Positions 6,664 through 8,466 of a stretch of 8,466 bases of DNA are shown piece after piece. The stretch is from a bacterium (GTDB lineage: Bacteria > Patescibacteriota > Minisyncoccia > Phycocordibacterales > Phycocordibacteraceae), in contig JAKAGD010000027.1 of assembly GCA_021817685.1 (NCBI GenBank), forward strand, positions 1 to 8,466, written 5' to 3'. A program made the translations under genes and the position numbers. How positions within the stretch are numbered: position 1 is the first letter of the stretch; every line of letters begins with the position of its first letter. A model generated the notes under the pieces. That model worked only from the letters and a program-made list of their open reading frames with translations. It made no database searches and was not told where the DNA came from.

Positions 6664-7793
6664 GATTGGAGTGTGCGCGTAAGGTCCGCCGCGATGCGGG
6701 ACGGGATGTCGCCGGCCGCGGCGAGATGCGCGCGGGCGGTCTCTTCTGCATGCCGCGGAAGCTCCAGGCGCACCTGAGTGTCCTCAATGATGCCGACGAT
6801 GCCGAGTGAGAGCGCGGTCGGGTCGGCCACCGGCACGGATAAGATGTCCTCGTACCCCTTGAACACTTCTCCCACGATGCCGACGTCGGTCGTGATGATG
6901 GGTATCTTCGCGAGCGCCGCCTCGATAAGCGTGCGGCTGTACCCTTCATAGGCGCTCGCCTGGATGAATGCATGGGCGTTACGCATGAGCCCCGACGCAT
7001 CGGTGCGCCAACCGAGGAAGATAACATTCCGTTCGAGCCCCAGCGCACGCGCCATCCGTTCAAGTTTCCCGCGTTCACTGCCCTCTCCGGAGATGAAAAG
7101 CCCGACCATCGGATAGTGGACGACCACGAGTTTAAGCGCCGCGAGGATGTCCTCGACGCGTTTCTCGGGCTCCAGGCGGCCGACCGTAATGAGCGCGAAG
7201 GTGAACGGGTGCGCGGGCAGAAGCACGGGATCGGGTACGTTCATATCGACCATAACGGGAATGACCGTCGGTTCGGGAATCCTTGTTCCGTACTTCGCGA
7301 CGAGCGACGCCTTCACGCGCTCGGACACCACGCGGATGCCCTTTGCCGCGGGCAATACGTCATCGGCAATGCGGCGGCGCCACCGGTTCAGAAACGGCAT
7401 ACGCACCGAAGGACTGCGCCAGTTCCCGCTCCGAATGAACCACGGGGAAAGGAAATCGGTATGCACCTGGATATGGAGTTTCGCGTTCGTGCCGGCGACG
7501 GCGCGGAGCGCGGCGAGCCCCTGTTCGAACGGGTCCTGCGCCGACACGACTTCAATTCCGCGCTCCAGGATGAGCGCGTGGGCGCGCTCCGCAAGCGCGC
7601 GCACGCGCAGGAGCTTCCAGGAATGCACCGGGTGCAAATAGAGGTCACCGTCCTGCTCTTCGCGAGCGTCCCGTCCCGCCGGGGACACGATGTGGAGTTC
7701 CCCGATAGCCGCAGTGTACGCGCGCATGCGAGAGCGCACCGCGCTTTCTGCATCGAATATCGCCGGATCGTTAGATACGAACAGTGCTTTCAT
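6660..7793 (-). CDS. GT4-family retaining glycosyltransferase with intact EX7E motif
   Basis: A 377-residue GT-B glycosyltransferase. The N-terminal domain starts MKALFVSNDPAIFDAESAVR and contains HTDFLSP (about 111-117), a common acceptor-side block. The donor domain has VGRLEPEKRVEDILAAL (204-220), with Arg and Lys for the diphosphate, ISGEGSERGKLE (about 234-245), and the complete EX7E motif EGYSRTLIE (283-291). The frame remains open for 49 further codons upstream, but that Arg/Pro/Ser-rich stretch is the antisense-free overlap with the preceding gene and does not resemble the family. ATG 7793 gives the expected Rossmann start. It overlaps the upstream stop by 23 nt, a longer overlap than elsewhere in the operon. 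No Shine-Dalgarno site precedes it. It is the second gene of the visible minus operon. Donor and linkage cannot be read from sequence. Confidence 0.9.
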   Translation of the reverse strand: MKALFVSNDPAIFDAESAVRSRMRAYTAAIGELHIVSPAGRDAREEQDGDLYLHPVHSWKLLRVRALAERAHALILERGIEVVSAQDPFEQGLAALRAVAGTNAKLHIQVHTDFLSPWFIRSGNWRSPSVRMPFLNRWRRRIADDVLPAAKGIRVVSERVKASLVAKYGTRIPEPTVIPVMVDMNVPDPVLLPAHPFTFALITVGRLEPEKRVEDILAALKLVVVHYPMVGLFISGEGSERGKLERMARALGLERNVIFLGWRTDASGLMRNAHAFIQASAYEGYSRTLIEAALAKIPIITTDVGIVGEVFKGYEDILSVPVADPTALSLGIVGIIEDTQVRLELPRHAEETARAHLAAAGDIPSRIAADLTRTLQS

Positions 7794-8466
7794 ATTTCTG
7801 TAACAGATGCGCGGTTGCGGCGAGCATCGTCTCCGCGGAAAAACGATGCGAGGATTCACGCGCGCGCAACGAAAGATGCTCGCGCAATTTCTCATCAGAG
7901 AGCGCTCGCGCGAGCGCTCCGGAGAGCGCGGCGGCATCACCGTACGGGATGAGCAGGCCGTTCTCCCCGTCCGTTATTACTTCGGCGTTCCCGCCGACCC
8001 TCGTCGCAATGACGGGCATGCCGAGCGAAAGAGCCTCGATAAGCAGGTGCGAGAGGCCTTCATATGAGGAGTTCAGTACGAACACATCCGCTGACCGGAG
8101 CACCGCGAGCGTGTCTGCATGCGCGAGCGCTCCGGTGAAAACGTAATCGCCCTTCAGCTTCCGCTCGGCGCGGGAGACGAGCGGTACGCGTTCGGGCCCG
8201 TCGCCCACGACGGCGAGCGCTACGGGGCTCCCGTTCTCCCGGAGCGCCGCAATGGCGTCTATGACGCCGTCCACGCCCTTCCAGGGCACGAGGCGGCCCG
8301 CCGTCGCAACCAGAGGCCGTGGCAGTCTCTCCGCGGTTTTGGGCACTATTCCGAGTTCTTCTTGGGGCACGGCATTATAGATAACCTTTATCCGATCGCG
8401 CGGGATGCTTGTCCCGTCCGGGAGCAGCCACGCCGCCACGATGTCCTCAAGGTACCGGCTCGGCAC
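7771..8466 (-). CDS. GT4-family glycosyltransferase, C-terminal part; N-terminus lies beyond the right edge
   Basis: The frame runs unbroken into the right window edge, so the start is missing; the codon at 8466 is an internal Val in PSRYLEDIVAAW, the typical linker helix of GT4 enzymes. The visible 231 residues are nearly the whole donor domain. VIYNAV (about 28-33) is the linker turn, AGRLVPWKGVDGVIDAI (56-72) is the diphosphate-binding strand and helix, VVGDGPER (about 86-93) is the conserved second strand, and EGLSHLLIE (136-144) is an intact EX7E motif. The closest general type is a standard bacterial group 1 transferase such as those in capsule and O-antigen clusters. It is the first visible gene of the minus operon. 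A 20-bp perfect palindrome at 7900-7919 lies inside its Ala/Leu-rich C-terminal part. Confidence 0.92.
   Translation of the reverse strand: MPSRYLEDIVAAWLLPDGTSIPRDRIKVIYNAVPQEELGIVPKTAERLPRPLVATAGRLVPWKGVDGVIDAIAALRENGSPVALAVVGDGPERVPLVSRAERKLKGDYVFTGALAHADTLAVLRSADVFVLNSSYEGLSHLLIEALSLGMPVIATRVGGNAEVITDGENGLLIPYGDAAALSGALARALSDEKLREHLSLRARESSHRFSAETMLAATAHLLQKYESTVRI

Noticed and set aside
5545..6777. A 410-codon open frame on the plus strand
   Set aside because: It lies antisense to the methyltransferase and GT4 genes, is rich in Arg and low in recognisable motifs, and is the expected by-product of GC-rich codons. Both minus-strand genes have clear family motifs.
7794..7940. A 49-codon N-terminal extension of the GT4 gene that starts at 7793
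   Set aside because: The added Arg/Pro/Ser-rich stretch overlaps the preceding gene by 170 nt, and the Rossmann start MKALFVSND at 7793 fits the family.
6972..7952. A 326-codon open frame on the plus strand
   Set aside because: It is antisense to two GT4 genes with intact EX7E motifs. The product is Arg/His/Asp-rich without a recognisable fold.
7908..8135. A 15-nt direct repeat (7908-7922 and 8121-8135)
   Set aside because: Both copies encode Gly-Ala-Leu-Ala in the same frame of one gene, so shared codons explain the match.

Overview
The window is a dense bacterial surface-glycan assembly locus. It holds nine protein-coding genes, two of them cut by the window edges, plus a 47-codon C-terminal reading frame at the left edge that is probably a tenth. 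Six of the genes are glycosyltransferase-like in fold or family or have fucosyltransferase signatures, and a seventh enters from the right edge. Two are SAM-dependent methyltransferase-like proteins. There are no RNA genes, insertion sequences, CRISPR arrays or non-coding stretches over 300 bases. TGA, TAA and TAG all serve as stops, so the standard bacterial code fits. No start codon has a convincing Shine-Dalgarno sequence, and GC content is moderate to high. A Patescibacteria (CPR) origin is possible from the gene style and non-SD starts, but nothing in the window proves any phylum.

Layout. (1) A plus-strand operon, 1-2744: the C-terminal tail of an unknown protein, a GT23/NodZ-like fucosyltransferase-fold protein, a DUF268 methyltransferase-like protein and a GT11-like fucosyltransferase. 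Junctions are tight (11-nt overlap, 10-nt gap, 4-nt overlap). (2) A central divergent pair of GT4-type glycosyltransferases, 2748-3884 on minus and 3926-4972 on plus. They share a 41-bp intergenic region that holds two oppositely oriented extended -10 promoters. Both promoters predict leaderless or nearly leaderless mRNAs. (3) A minus-strand operon, read from 8466 down to 4984: a GT4 truncated by the window edge, two more GT4 enzymes and a small class I methyltransferase. The central pair meets the flanking operons convergently, with gaps of only 3 and 11 bp.

How the genes may work together. Five GT4-type (retaining GT-B) enzymes could add successive sugars to a lipid-linked or surface polymer. 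The two HxRxxD enzymes look like fucosyltransferases or relatives and would add side-chain or terminal deoxyhexose. The methyltransferases could modify or cap the glycan. No flippase, polymerase, priming transferase or nucleotide-sugar synthesis gene is present, so the window is only part of a larger cluster. Sampled lines suggest that GC is higher to the right of about 4980 than to the left, as if the cluster was built from blocks of different origin.
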